DNA from: CAYMUB01 sp964393545
Lineage (GTDB): Bacteria > Patescibacteriota > Microgenomatia > Daviesbacterales > UBA10151
Reading direction: 5' to 3'
Assembly: GCA_964393545.1 (NCBI GenBank)
Contig: CAYMUB010000031.1
Coordinates: 1 to 22,088, forward strand
DNA length: 22,088 nt
The position numbers and the translations under genes are program-made. Positions 13,746 to 20,938 of the stretch are shown here, in pieces (the stretch's first letter is position 1; each line of letters begins with the position of its first letter). The notes under the pieces were generated by a model. That model had not been told where the DNA came from. It did no database searches and saw only the letters and a program-made list of their open reading frames with translations.

Positions 13746-15030
13746 GATTTTTGCCCCAATCCTTAAAGCCTTTAAGATCAAAGAACTTCGCAGAAAAATT
13801 TTAATCACTGTAATAATAGTTGTAATTTTTAGAATAGTTTCCCATATTCCAGTTTCAGGAGTAGACTTAGTTGCTTTACAATCTCTTTTTGCCTCAAACC
13901 AATTCTTAGGTTTGTTAGATATCTTTTCAGGAGGAACTTTAGCTAATTTTTCAATAATCTCTTTAGGACTTAATCCTTATATTAATGCCTCAATCATAAT
14001 TCAGCTTTTAACAATGATCATCCCCTCTTTAGAGGCTTTATCAAAAGAAGGAGAATATGGTAGACAAATGATTAATCAATACACCAGGTATTTGTCTGTG
14101 CCGCTGGCATTTTTGCAATCTATTGGCATGTTTGTCCTGCTTAAAAACCAAGGAGTATTAACCCAGACTACACCTATTCAAATAGCAGCTATTGTAGTAG
14201 GGATGAGCGCTGGAACTGTTTTTTTGGTTTGGCTGGGGGAATTAATTACAGAGTATGGAATTGGAAATGGTATTTCCATATTAATTTTTGCTGGAATAGT
14301 TTCCCGGGTACCAGTTGTTTTAACGCAAACAGCATCAATAGTCGATCAGAGTCAAACTTTAAATATTCTACTGTTTGTTGCTTTAGGTATTTTGGTTGTA
14401 GCTGGGGTAGTTTTTATTAATGAAGGCAGAAGACAGATTAAGATTGCTTATGCCAGACGTTTTGTGGCGGGTCGGGAAAATGGAGGCGGGGCTCAAACTT
14501 ATTTACCTTTAAGAGTAAATCAAGCTGGGGTGATTCCGATTATTTTTGCAGTTTCTTTAGTATTAATCCCTTCATTTGCCGGAACATATTTGGCAAATCT
14601 TCCTCAACCACAGCTGGCTTCCATAGGAAGAGTATTAGCTGCAAATTTTACCCCGGGCAGTTTAGTCTATAATTTAGTTTACTGTTTGTTAGTTGTAGGG
14701 TTCACCTTTTTTTACACAGCAATAATTTTTAATCCTACCAAAGTGGCTGAGGAGATTAAAAAATATGGGGGTTTTATTCCGGGTATTAGGCCAGGCACGC
14801 AAACAGCAGCCTACTTAAATTATATTATGGTAAGAATTACTCTGGCCGGAGCTTTGTTTTTAGGAGCAATTGCCATTTTGCCTTCAATTGCTTCACAAAT
14901 TACCGGAATTCAGACTTTAATTTTGGGAGGTACAGGACTTTTGATTGTAGTTTCAGTAATATTGGATACAGCCAAGCAGTTTGAAAGTAAATTAATTGAA
15001 AAAAGTTATGAGGTATTTGCCAAAAGGTAA
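13738..15030 (+). CDS. secY: Preprotein translocase subunit SecY
   Basis: SecY is the channel-forming membrane subunit of the Sec translocon. ATG 13738 (MPEIFAPILKAFKIKELRRK) is chosen because this is the usual N-terminal amphipathic start. An earlier in-frame GTG at 13711 lies deep in rplO. The product is 430 aa and has the expected ten hydrophobic segments. TM1 begins ILITVIIVVIFRIVSHIPVSGV. The plug and TM2 region has LGLLDIFSGGTLANFSIISL, then GLNPYINASIIIQLL. The cytosolic loop around RRFVAGRENGGGAQTYLPLR is the ribosome and SecA contact area. It ends with a short cytoplasmic KSYEVFAKR. Confidence 0.97.
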   Translation: MPEIFAPILKAFKIKELRRKILITVIIVVIFRIVSHIPVSGVDLVALQSLFASNQFLGLLDIFSGGTLANFSIISLGLNPYINASIIIQLLTMIIPSLEALSKEGEYGRQMINQYTRYLSVPLAFLQSIGMFVLLKNQGVLTQTTPIQIAAIVVGMSAGTVFLVWLGELITEYGIGNGISILIFAGIVSRVPVVLTQTASIVDQSQTLNILLFVALGILVVAGVVFINEGRRQIKIAYARRFVAGRENGGGAQTYLPLRVNQAGVIPIIFAVSLVLIPSFAGTYLANLPQPQLASIGRVLAANFTPGSLVYNLVYCLLVVGFTFFYTAIIFNPTKVAEEIKKYGGFIPGIRPGTQTAAYLNYIMVRITLAGALFLGAIAILPSIASQITGIQTLILGGTGLLIVVSVILDTAKQFESKLIEKSYEVFAKR

Positions 15031-15038
15031 AAAATAAA

Positions 15039-15566
15039 GTGAGAATACTGCTTATTGGTCCTCAAGGATCAGGTAAATCTACCCAAGGTAAACTATTAGA
15101 AGAAAAATTACAGATTCCTTATATTTCAACTGGAGATATTTTCAGAAGTATTGCTACTCAAGATACAGATGAAGGAAGAAGGATCAAACAAATATTATCT
15201 TCAGGAGAACTGGTAGATGATAAAACAACGGTAGACCTAATTAAAAAAAGAATACAATCAGAAGATTCTCAAAATGGATTTATCTTAGATGGTTATCCCA
15301 GGACTTTGGAACAAGCAAACCAAGCAGTAGATTTAAATTTTGATAAAGCTTTTTATCTGAAAATACCCAAAAGTGTTGTTTTAAATAGATTATTGAAAAG
15401 GGGTAGAGTAGATGATACAGAAGAGCTAATAAACAAAAGGTTAGATCTTTACTATCAAGAGACTCAACCCTTGCTTGATTATTATAGGAATCAAGGTATT
15501 TTAGTAGAAATTAATGGTGAAGGAGATATTCAAACTATCCAAGATGAAATCAAGAAATTCATATGA
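15039..15566 (+). CDS. adk: Adenylate kinase, short-LID form, GTG start
   Basis: Catalyses ATP + AMP = 2 ADP in the cytoplasm. The product is 175 aa, starting at GTG 15039 (MRILLIGPQGSGKSTQGKLL). The P-loop is GPQGSGKST (residues 7-15). The AMP-binding region includes YISTGDIFR and FILDGYPRTLEQA. The LID is reduced to RLLKRGRVDDTEELINKRL, without the longer, often Cys-containing insertion of the ~215-aa enzymes. The GTG start has no clear Shine-Dalgarno sequence. It lies 8 nt after secY and overlaps map by 23 nt, in the common secY-adk-map order. Confidence 0.94.
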   Translation: MRILLIGPQGSGKSTQGKLLEEKLQIPYISTGDIFRSIATQDTDEGRRIKQILSSGELVDDKTTVDLIKKRIQSEDSQNGFILDGYPRTLEQANQAVDLNFDKAFYLKIPKSVVLNRLLKRGRVDDTEELINKRLDLYYQETQPLLDYYRNQGILVEINGEGDIQTIQDEIKKFI

Positions 15567-16296
15567 GTTGAGTTTGATGAGAAAATCAGGCAGTATTGCA
15601 GCAGCTGTCTTAAAAAAAGCTTTAACAGAAATTAAAGTAGGGGTGTCTGGACTGGAAATAGATAGTGCAGCAACTGAGGAGATATACAGGTTGGGAGGAG
15701 ATTTATCTTATAAAACTGTGCCTGGGTATAAGTATGCTACCTGTATAACCGTAAATGAGCAAGTAGTGCATGGGATACCAACAGATAGAAAGTTTGAGAA
15801 AGGGGATAAAGTTTCTATAGATTTAGCAGTTGAGTATAAAGGTTGGCATACTGACTGTGCCTGGAGTGTGGTGGTAGGACCAGAAAATAGGCAATCCGAA
15901 GAAAAGAAAAAATTTTTGAAAGTGGGGGAACAGGCTTTATGGGATGGGATAGCACAGGCTGTGGATGGCAATAGAATAGGAGATATTTCCCATGCTATTC
16001 AAACTAGAATAGAAGAAGCAGGATATTCAATAGTTAGGAGTCTGGTTGGACATGGAGTAGGAAAAAGTTTGCATGAGGATCCTGAAATTCCAGGCTTTGG
16101 AATTGGGGGCAAAGGTCCTTTGATCAAAGAAGGAATGACTTTGGCAATTGAAGTAATCTATGCTAGAGGTAAGGGTGAAATATTATTGGAAAATGATGGT
16201 TGGACATTCTCATCTGCCGATAAATCATTAGGAGGATTGTTTGAAATGACAATATTAGTTAATAAAGAAAAGGCTGAAATTTTAACCCGTATCTAA
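15544..16296 (+). CDS. map: Methionine aminopeptidase, type I
   Basis: Removes the initiator methionine from nascent proteins at the ribosome; a dinuclear metal enzyme. ATG 15544 gives MKSRNSYELSLMRKSGSIAA, which matches the family opening. An earlier in-frame codon at 15514 adds only adk-encoded sequence and is rejected. The product is 250 aa. Metal ligands are seen in order: SIDL (Asp), HTDCAWS (Asp), GHGVGKSLHEDP (His), LAIEV (Glu) and FEMTILV (Glu). The substrate-side VVHGIP histidine is also present. It overlaps adk by 23 nt, suggesting coupled translation. Confidence 0.95.
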   Translation: MKSRNSYELSLMRKSGSIAAAVLKKALTEIKVGVSGLEIDSAATEEIYRLGGDLSYKTVPGYKYATCITVNEQVVHGIPTDRKFEKGDKVSIDLAVEYKGWHTDCAWSVVVGPENRQSEEKKKFLKVGEQALWDGIAQAVDGNRIGDISHAIQTRIEEAGYSIVRSLVGHGVGKSLHEDPEIPGFGIGGKGPLIKEGMTLAIEVIYARGKGEILLENDGWTFSSADKSLGGLFEMTILVNKEKAEILTRI

Positions 16297-16322
16297 GAAA
16301 TTATCTAATTGATAATTATGGG

Positions 16323-16351
16323 TTGTAATATGAAGCTAAGTTTGATAGAAT
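16323..16351 (+). promoter_or_regulatory. Promoter upstream of infA
   Basis: TTGTAA (16323-16328), 17 nt, and TAGAAT (16346-16351), with TG at 16343-16344, make an extended -10 promoter. The predicted start near 16358 would leave only about 8 nt before the infA ATG at 16366, with no Shine-Dalgarno sequence. Just upstream, AATTATC/GATAATT (16299-16317) forms a 7-bp AT-rich dyad without a T-run. Confidence 0.5.
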
Positions 16352-16365
16352 ACTAGGACTTTATA

Positions 16366-16608
16366 ATGGCAAAAGATGTAATCGAGGTAGAGGGTAAAGT
16401 TGTAGAAGTGCTGCCGAATACCTTATTTAGGATTGAGATTGAAAAAAGTTTGGAACTACCTGAGGTTATAGGTAGGATAATCTTGTGTCATATCTCTGGT
16501 AAGATGAGAATGCATTATATTAGGTTACTGGAAGGAGATCGAGTCAGGGTTGAAATGAGTCCGAAATATGATTTGGATAAAGGCAGGATAACATTTAGGT
16601 TAAAATAA
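16366..16608 (+). CDS. infA: Translation initiation factor IF-1
   Basis: IF-1 binds the 30S A site and assists IF-2 and IF-3 in initiation. The product is 80 aa, slightly longer than the usual 71-72. The OB-fold shows MAKDVIEVEGKVVEVLPNTLFRIEI, HISGKMRMHYIRLLEGDRV and a KGRITFRLK end. An insertion of about 8 residues (SLELPEVIGRI region, about 27-37) sits in the loop that is usually NGHxxxAH. It has its own putative promoter and a 69-nt gap to map, then 11 nt to rpmJ, the usual infA-rpmJ pairing. Confidence 0.95.
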   Translation: MAKDVIEVEGKVVEVLPNTLFRIEIEKSLELPEVIGRIILCHISGKMRMHYIRLLEGDRVRVEMSPKYDLDKGRITFRLK

Positions 16609-16619
16609 AAAAACAAAAA

Positions 16620-16736
16620 ATGAAAGTACAAGCAAGTATAAAAACTAGATGTAAATTTTGTAAAGTTACAAAGCGTGAAGGAATGTTATATATTATTTGC
16701 CCGCGTGACCCGCGTCACAAACAAAGACAAGGATAA
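16620..16736 (+). CDS. rpmJ: 50S ribosomal protein L36 (bL36), zinc type
   Basis: A short gene of 38 residues. L36 is a zinc-binding protein of the 50S that stabilises domain V and VI contacts of 23S rRNA. The sequence is MKVQASIKTRCKFCKVTKRE, then a short beta strand and CPRDPRHKQRQG. The zinc ligands Cys11, Cys14, Cys27 and His33 are in the canonical spacing. It starts 11 nt after infA. The unknown 184-aa gene follows after 3 nt, where rpsM would normally stand. Confidence 0.97.
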   Translation: MKVQASIKTRCKFCKVTKREGMLYIICPRDPRHKQRQG

Positions 16737-16739
16737 AAT

Positions 16740-17294
16740 ATGCTAACTTTAGTAGAAACAAGAAGACCGCAAGAAGATATAATAGGAGAAAGTTTCCGAC
16801 TAGGTATAGCTAGAATAGATGCTGGGGCAAGAGTAGCAGTTGTAGTGCGCTCACCTAGACCTACGGATAGTATAACGCTTGTAAAGGGACAAAAAGAAGA
16901 TAGACTATTCCCTACTAGTTTAGAAGCAAGCCGTAGACCTGTTTTGGAAAGTGATTTGCCTACAAGGGATGATGTTATATTGTTTATGGCTAATAGATTT
17001 GCAGGAGTTAGAGGTATGATAGGTGGTATTTGCACAAATGGTGAGGTAATACCTGATCAAGAAGCGACAATAAAACAAGTAACAGGGTTATTTATTCCGG
17101 ATAGGATTGCAAGATTATCGTTTACTGGTCAACCAAGAGATCTTATATATCAGCAGGATGGAATAGTGGCTATCTATCGGAGAGTAGAGGGTGTTAGACT
17201 AGATTTCTTTTTTGAAGCCCCGTTTCATGAAAGATGGACTCTTATAGCAACCGCGAGCAGAGATATGTCTAATAGAAGGAGAGGAAATGGCTAG
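16740..17294 (+). CDS. Unknown 184-aa protein inserted between rpmJ and rpsM
   Basis: I recognise no family. The frame is open for 184 codons, starts 3 nt after rpmJ, and overlaps rpsM by 8 nt, so it is well embedded in the operon. The sequence looks soluble and beta-rich (RVAVVVRSPRP, IVAIYRRVEGVRLDFFFEAP), with no signal peptide, no transmembrane segment and only one Cys. The ends are basic (ETRRP; SNRRRGNG). Composition is unlike the neighbours: by count 24 Arg and 3 Lys, where r-proteins here are Lys-rich. About 11 of 15 Ile codons are ATA, against about 3 of 11 in rpsK. It could be a lineage-specific ribosome-associated factor or a transferred gene. No start alternative or frameshift is evident. 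Confidence 0.8.
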   Translation: MLTLVETRRPQEDIIGESFRLGIARIDAGARVAVVVRSPRPTDSITLVKGQKEDRLFPTSLEASRRPVLESDLPTRDDVILFMANRFAGVRGMIGGICTNGEVIPDQEATIKQVTGLFIPDRIARLSFTGQPRDLIYQQDGIVAIYRRVEGVRLDFFFEAPFHERWTLIATASRDMSNRRRGNG

Positions 17295-17763
17295 GATTGC
17301 AGGAGTTGATTTACCGGAAAATAAAAGAGTAGATATAGGACTTACCTATATTTTTGGTATAGGCAGGTCTAATGTGGTAAAGGTAATTAAAGAGGCATCT
17401 GTTGATGGCGCAAAGAAAATTAAGGATTTAACAGAAGAAGAAGTGAATAGATTGCAAAAAGTAGTTGAAAAAATTAAAGTTGAAGGAGATTTAAAACAAG
17501 AAATTGAACAAAATATCAAAAGATTGGAAGAGATTGGTAGTTTTCGGGGTTCAAGACATAGAAAGGGTTTACCAGCCAGAGGACAAAGAACTAAATCTAA
17601 TGCCAGAACCAAAAGAGGTAAGAGAAAGACTGTGGGAACTGTTAGAAAAGAAGTAGTAGAAAAAACAGGCGGACCAGTTTCTGCAGAACCTAAACCTGCC
17701 CGCAATGCTAGTGCAAGCGTTGCAGGCGGGGTAACTGCACCAGCAGGAGAAGTTAAGAAATAA
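17287..17763 (+). CDS. rpsM: 30S ribosomal protein S13 (uS13) with long tail
   Basis: S13 is a 30S head protein that contacts P-site tRNA and forms inter-subunit bridges. The N-terminal MARIAGVDLPENKRVDIGLTY and FGIGRSNVVKVIKEA are typical. The middle has IGSFRGSRHRKGLPARGQRTK and ends the core at NARTKRGKRKTVG (about residue 117). The product is 158 aa against about 120, with an extra ~40-residue Ala/Gly/Pro/Glu tail. The tail includes a palindrome-encoded PARNASASVAGG. AGAAGGAGAGG just upstream is a good Shine-Dalgarno sequence, located in the end of the unknown upstream gene, which it overlaps by 8 nt. Confidence 0.96.
   Translation: MARIAGVDLPENKRVDIGLTYIFGIGRSNVVKVIKEASVDGAKKIKDLTEEEVNRLQKVVEKIKVEGDLKQEIEQNIKRLEEIGSFRGSRHRKGLPARGQRTKSNARTKRGKRKTVGTVRKEVVEKTGGPVSAEPKPARNASASVAGGVTAPAGEVKK
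17695..17730 (+). repeat. GC-rich palindrome translated in the S13 tail
   Basis: The arms are 17695-17708 (CCTGCCCGCAATGC) and 17717-17730 (GCGTTGCAGGCGGG). They form about 13 bp with two bulges and wobble pairs over an 8-nt loop (17709-17716). It is in frame and encodes PARNASASVAGG. Its GC-rich codons (GCC, CGC, GGC) contrast with the surrounding AT-rich coding, as with the rpsQ tail palindrome. Confidence 0.6.
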
Positions 17764-17765
17764 TT

Positions 17766-18158
17766 ATGGCTAAAAAACAGATAATATCAAGAGTAAAGAA
17801 AATAGAGAAAAAGATTACTACTGGCAGGGTTTATGTCACTGCTACTTTTAATAATACTTTAGTTACTTTAACTGATAATAGTGGAAATACCATTGCTTGG
17901 GGGTCATCTGGTGGTTCTGGGTTTAAAGGTGCTAGAAAAGCAACTCCTTATGCAGCAATTTCTGCTATGGAGGCTGTTGCTCAAAAAGGTAAAGCTTTAG
18001 GAATGAGTACTTGTGAAGTATATATTAAAGGCCCAGGAGCTGGTCGGGACGCAACTATTAAAGCTTTAAGAGGCGCTGGAATAAATATTACTATGATTGC
18101 TGATGTTACCCCTATTCCACACAATGGTCCAAGACCCAAGAAAAGGAGAAGAGTTTAA
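17766..18158 (+). CDS. rpsK: 30S ribosomal protein S11 (uS11)
   Basis: S11 lies on the 30S platform near the E-site mRNA. The product is 130 aa, the normal length. It has GRVYVTATFNNTLVTLTDNS, GNTIAWGSSGGSGFKGARKA (about residues 38-57), PYAAISAMEAVAQKGKALGM, and the final PIPHNGPRPKKRRRV signature. It starts 2 nt after rpsM and shares its final base with the rpsD start (TAATG). Confidence 0.98.
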   Translation: MAKKQIISRVKKIEKKITTGRVYVTATFNNTLVTLTDNSGNTIAWGSSGGSGFKGARKATPYAAISAMEAVAQKGKALGMSTCEVYIKGPGAGRDATIKALRGAGINITMIADVTPIPHNGPRPKKRRRV

Positions 18159-18760
18159 TGGCCCGTTACACTGGTCCTAAAAGAAGGCTTTCAAGAAGAG
18201 AAGGATTAGCTCTATTTACAAAAGATATCAAGATGATAGAAAAAAAAGGTGCTTTAGCTCCTGGTCAGCATGGAGCAAGAAGCAGACGAAGAGTCTCTGA
18301 ATATGGATTACAGCTTCGTGAAAAACAAAAGGCTAAAAGATTCTATGGGATTCTAGAAAGACAATTTAAAGGATATATAACTCGTGCAGCTAAAGTAAAA
18401 GGTGCAACAGGTTTAAGTTTGCTTGAACTTTTGGAAACCAGGTTAGACAATGTAGTCTATAGATTAGGATTTTCTAAAAGCAGGGCAGGAGCAAGACAGC
18501 TTGTTACTCATGGTCATATCAAAGTTTCCGATAAAAAAGTAACATTTCCTTCCTATCGAGTCACAATCGGAGAGACTATTGCAATATCAGATAAATTAAG
18601 AGATAATACACAGGTTAAAAAGAGCTTGGAAGAATTTGAGACCTTGCCAGAGTGGCTTGATAGGAAAGCTACAATAGGCAAGGTTTTAAGAATTCCAAAG
18701 CGAGAAGAGATGGAACAGGCAATTGATGAACAGTTGATTGTAGAGTACTATTCTAGATAG
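18158..18760 (+). CDS. rpsD: 30S ribosomal protein S4 (uS4)
   Basis: S4 is a primary 16S rRNA binder, assembly nucleator and fidelity protein, and represses the alpha operon in E. coli. The product is 200 aa. It is the Cys-free form, opening with MARYTGPKRRLSRREGLALF. APGQHGARSRRRVSEYGLQL is family-typical. The S4 RNA-binding domain shows LETRLDNVVYRLGFSKSRAG (about residues 90-109) and ARQLVTHGHIKVSDKKVTFP. It ends EQLIVEYYSR. It starts on the rpsK stop, with AAAAGGAGAAGAG upstream. Confidence 0.98.
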   Translation: MARYTGPKRRLSRREGLALFTKDIKMIEKKGALAPGQHGARSRRRVSEYGLQLREKQKAKRFYGILERQFKGYITRAAKVKGATGLSLLELLETRLDNVVYRLGFSKSRAGARQLVTHGHIKVSDKKVTFPSYRVTIGETIAISDKLRDNTQVKKSLEEFETLPEWLDRKATIGKVLRIPKREEMEQAIDEQLIVEYYSR

Positions 18761-18768
18761 GTATAAAA

Positions 18769-19674
18769 ATGTTTAAAGTAAAAGTTGAGACAGAGGCAGA
18801 AAATTTTGCAAAAATTGTACTAGAACCTTTAGAGAGAGGTTTTGGTCATACACTTGGTAATAGCTTAAGAAGAGTATTACTTAGCTCCTTAAGAGGAGCA
18901 GCAGTAACTTCTGTAAAGATTGATGGTGTATCTCATCAATTCTCAACAATTGATGGAGTGTTAGAGGATGTAATTGAGATTATATTAAATGTTAAAAAGG
19001 TTCGTCTTCAAGTAAATTCCGATAATCCAATTAAGTTAACAGTTAAAACATCAGGCAAAAAAATAGTTAAAGCAGGAGATTTTGAAATAGAGGGAGATGG
19101 TGAAATTATGAATAAGGATCAAACTATTGCAACTTTGACTGATGCTAAATCAAAATTGAACATGGAAATGACAGCAGAGGTAGGAAAAGGATACTCTATT
19201 GCAGAGGAAAGAAAGACTAATGAAATTGGAGTTATTTCTGTCGACGCTCTATTCTCTCCAGTTGTCTCAGTTAATTATACTGTTGATCCAACACGTGTTG
19301 GAAGAAGTACTAATTTTGATAAACTAACTCTAGATATTACTACCAGTGGCACAGTTGTCCCTCTTGATGCCTTAAATAATGCAGCCAAAATCTTATCTGA
19401 ATCTTTCCACAAAGTTTATGAACCAGATACAGAGGAAGCAGTAGAAGATACCTCCTCAAAGATTTCTGAAGAAGTCTTAAAATTGACAATAGAAGAATTA
19501 GATTTGCCAGTTAGAATTACTAATGCCCTAAAAGCTATAGAGATAAATACGATTGAAGACTTAGTTAATATACCCCGCCAGCAATTATTAAAAGCTAAAA
19601 ACCTGGGTACTAAATCATTAAGTTTAATATCGGAAAAGCTAATTGAGAGGGGGTTGACTCTTCGTGAGGCATAG
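18769..19674 (+). CDS. rpoA: DNA-directed RNA polymerase subunit alpha
   Basis: The dimerising scaffold of RNA polymerase. The product is 301 aa, slightly short of 310-330. The alpha-NTD includes LEPLERGFGHTLGNSLRRVL (about residues 18-37), HQFSTIDGVLEDV, the DPTRVGRSTNFDKL strand and a long Lys/Gly-rich segment. A short linker with Glu/Asp runs is followed by the alpha-CTD: IEELDLPVRITNALKAIEIN, with the Arg equivalent of E. coli Arg265, then LLKAKNLGTKSLSLISEKL. Eight nt separate it from rpsD. Its end overlaps rplQ by 11 nt. Confidence 0.97.
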   Translation: MFKVKVETEAENFAKIVLEPLERGFGHTLGNSLRRVLLSSLRGAAVTSVKIDGVSHQFSTIDGVLEDVIEIILNVKKVRLQVNSDNPIKLTVKTSGKKIVKAGDFEIEGDGEIMNKDQTIATLTDAKSKLNMEMTAEVGKGYSIAEERKTNEIGVISVDALFSPVVSVNYTVDPTRVGRSTNFDKLTLDITTSGTVVPLDALNNAAKILSESFHKVYEPDTEEAVEDTSSKISEEVLKLTIEELDLPVRITNALKAIEINTIEDLVNIPRQQLLKAKNLGTKSLSLISEKLIERGLTLREA

Positions 19675-20092
19675 AGTTTATGGCAAGAAACTTGGTCGCA
19701 ATAGTAATGAGCGTTCAGGACTCTTTAAAAGCTTAGTCCAGTCTCTTTTTACACACGGCACAATTACTACTTCTCAAACTAAAGCAGCAGCAATTAAGGG
19801 AATGGTTGATAAAATTATCACCGCTGCTAAGAATAAAAATGCTCAAAAACTCCTACAATCTTTCTTTGCTGATAAATTATTGCAAGAAAGAATAATCAAA
19901 GAAATTGTTCCCAAATTACAAAATAGAATATCTGGTTATACATCTTTAATGAAAATAGGAGTAAGAGAAGGTGATAGGACTACATTAGTAAAGATGAGTC
20001 TGATTGGATTGGAAGAGTTAAAGCCCCCACAAAAAGTAACAAGTAACAAGACAGAGGTAACAAGTAAAAAAGAAGTATCTACATCAAAATGA
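19664..20092 (+). CDS. rplQ: 50S ribosomal protein L17 (bL17), GTG start
   Basis: L17 is a 50S protein near the tunnel exit. It starts at GTG 19664 inside the rpoA end and reads MRHRVYGKKLGRNSNERSGL, the canonical opening. GAGAGGGGG about 10 nt upstream is a plausible ribosome-binding site. The product is 142 aa against about 120. LFTHGTITTSQTKAAAIKGM follows, then the helical part and the typical GDRTTLVKMSLIG end of the core. A Lys/Thr/Ser-rich tail of about 25 residues (LKPPQKVTSNKTEVTSKKEV) is extra. The TGA overlaps rplM as ATGA. Confidence 0.96.
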   Translation: MRHRVYGKKLGRNSNERSGLFKSLVQSLFTHGTITTSQTKAAAIKGMVDKIITAAKNKNAQKLLQSFFADKLLQERIIKEIVPKLQNRISGYTSLMKIGVREGDRTTLVKMSLIGLEELKPPQKVTSNKTEVTSKKEVSTSK

Positions 20093-20481
20093 GTACCAAT
20101 GTATTATCCAGCAAAGATATTAAAAGAGAAAAACACACCATTGACGCCAGTGGAAAAATACTAGGTAGACTTGCAACAGAAGTGGCCACTATTTTAATGG
20201 GTAAGAAAAAACCAAGTTTTGTACCATACTTGGATACTGGAGATTTTGTTATTGTTACAAATGCCAGCAAAGTTTTATTAAGTGGCAAGAAAATGAAAAC
20301 AAAAAAATATACCCGTCACTCAGGGTATCCTGGAGGATTAAAGGTAGAAACGTTTGATAAAATGATTATTAAAAAGCCAGAATTCATTATTGAACACGCT
20401 ATCAAAGGAATGTTGCCTAATAATAAATTAGGTGCAAAAATGTTTAAAAAACTCACTGTGTTTAAAGGGGAAGTAGAATAA
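20089..20481 (+). CDS. rplM: 50S ribosomal protein L13 (uL13)
   Basis: L13 is an early-assembly 50S protein. The product is 130 aa, shorter than the usual ~142. It shows REKHTIDASGKILGRLATEV (about residues 13-32), LMGKKKPSFVPYLDTGDFVI, and KYTRHSGYPGGLKVETFDKM. The C-terminal helix has EHAIKGMLPNNKLGAKMFKK. The short C-terminus lacks the usual final strand-rich end. It overlaps rplQ as ATGA and is followed by rpsI after 2 nt, the usual pair. Confidence 0.97.
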   Translation: MSTNVLSSKDIKREKHTIDASGKILGRLATEVATILMGKKKPSFVPYLDTGDFVIVTNASKVLLSGKKMKTKKYTRHSGYPGGLKVETFDKMIIKKPEFIIEHAIKGMLPNNKLGAKMFKKLTVFKGEVE

Positions 20482-20483
20482 TC

Positions 20484-20897
20484 ATGGAATCAAGCATAGT
20501 TAAATATCCTAATACAGTTTCAGTTGTAGGAAGAAGAAAAGAAGCAGTTGCCAGAGTAAGACTAGTGGAAGGGAACGGACAACTTACTGTCAACGGAAAA
20601 CCAATCACAGAATACTTTTCAGGAGCAGTGTTTCAAAAACTATATAACCGTCCACTGGATTTAACCAAGACTTCCGGAAAATACACTATATCTGTAAAAG
20701 TAGCAGGCGGTGGAACTGTATCTCAATTAGGTGCAGTAATTCATGGACTGGCCAGAGCTATTGCAAAGATGGAACCAACTTTGCGGGTTACCTTAAAAAG
20801 AGAAGGACTTTTAACCCGGGATGCCCGAGTTAAAGAAAGAAGAAAATATGGTCATGCTCAAAAAGCCAGAGCCATGAAACAATCTCCAAAACGTTAG
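20484..20897 (+). CDS. rpsI: 30S ribosomal protein S9 (uS9)
   Basis: S9 is a 30S head protein whose C-terminal tail contacts P-site tRNA. The product is 137 aa. It has VVGRRKEAVARVRLVEGNGQ (about residues 14-33), ITVNG-like LTVNGKPITEYF, VKVAGGGTVSQLGAVIHGLAR and the C-terminal LLTRDARVKERRKYGHAQKAR. It ends QSPKR with the terminal Lys-Arg pair that is conserved for tRNA contact. It is the last gene of the r-protein run. No terminator hairpin is seen directly behind it, and the next promoter begins within 10 nt. Confidence 0.97.
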   Translation: MESSIVKYPNTVSVVGRRKEAVARVRLVEGNGQLTVNGKPITEYFSGAVFQKLYNRPLDLTKTSGKYTISVKVAGGGTVSQLGAVIHGLARAIAKMEPTLRVTLKREGLLTRDARVKERRKYGHAQKARAMKQSPKR

Positions 20898-20903
20898 ATT
20901 TTG

Positions 20904-20932
20904 TTGAAACTGCCTTTATTCAGTGTTATAAT
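20904..20932 (+). promoter_or_regulatory. Strong promoter of the trpE T-box transcript
   Basis: TTGAAA (20904-20909), 17 nt, TATAAT (20927-20932), with the extended element TG at 20924-20925. Five of six -35 bases and all six -10 bases match consensus. The predicted start is about 20939, just before the T-box leader. Confidence 0.85.
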
Positions 20933-20938
20933 ATCAAG

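Noticed and set aside
16299..16317. AATTATC/GATAATT hairpin after map as a terminator
   Set aside because: The stem is purely AT apart from one pair and no T-run follows.
16705..16718. GTGAC/GTCAC palindrome with CCGC loop in rpmJ
   Set aside because: It encodes the conserved PRDPRH residues of L36, so the 5-bp symmetry is likely a coincidence of codon choice and not an inserted element.
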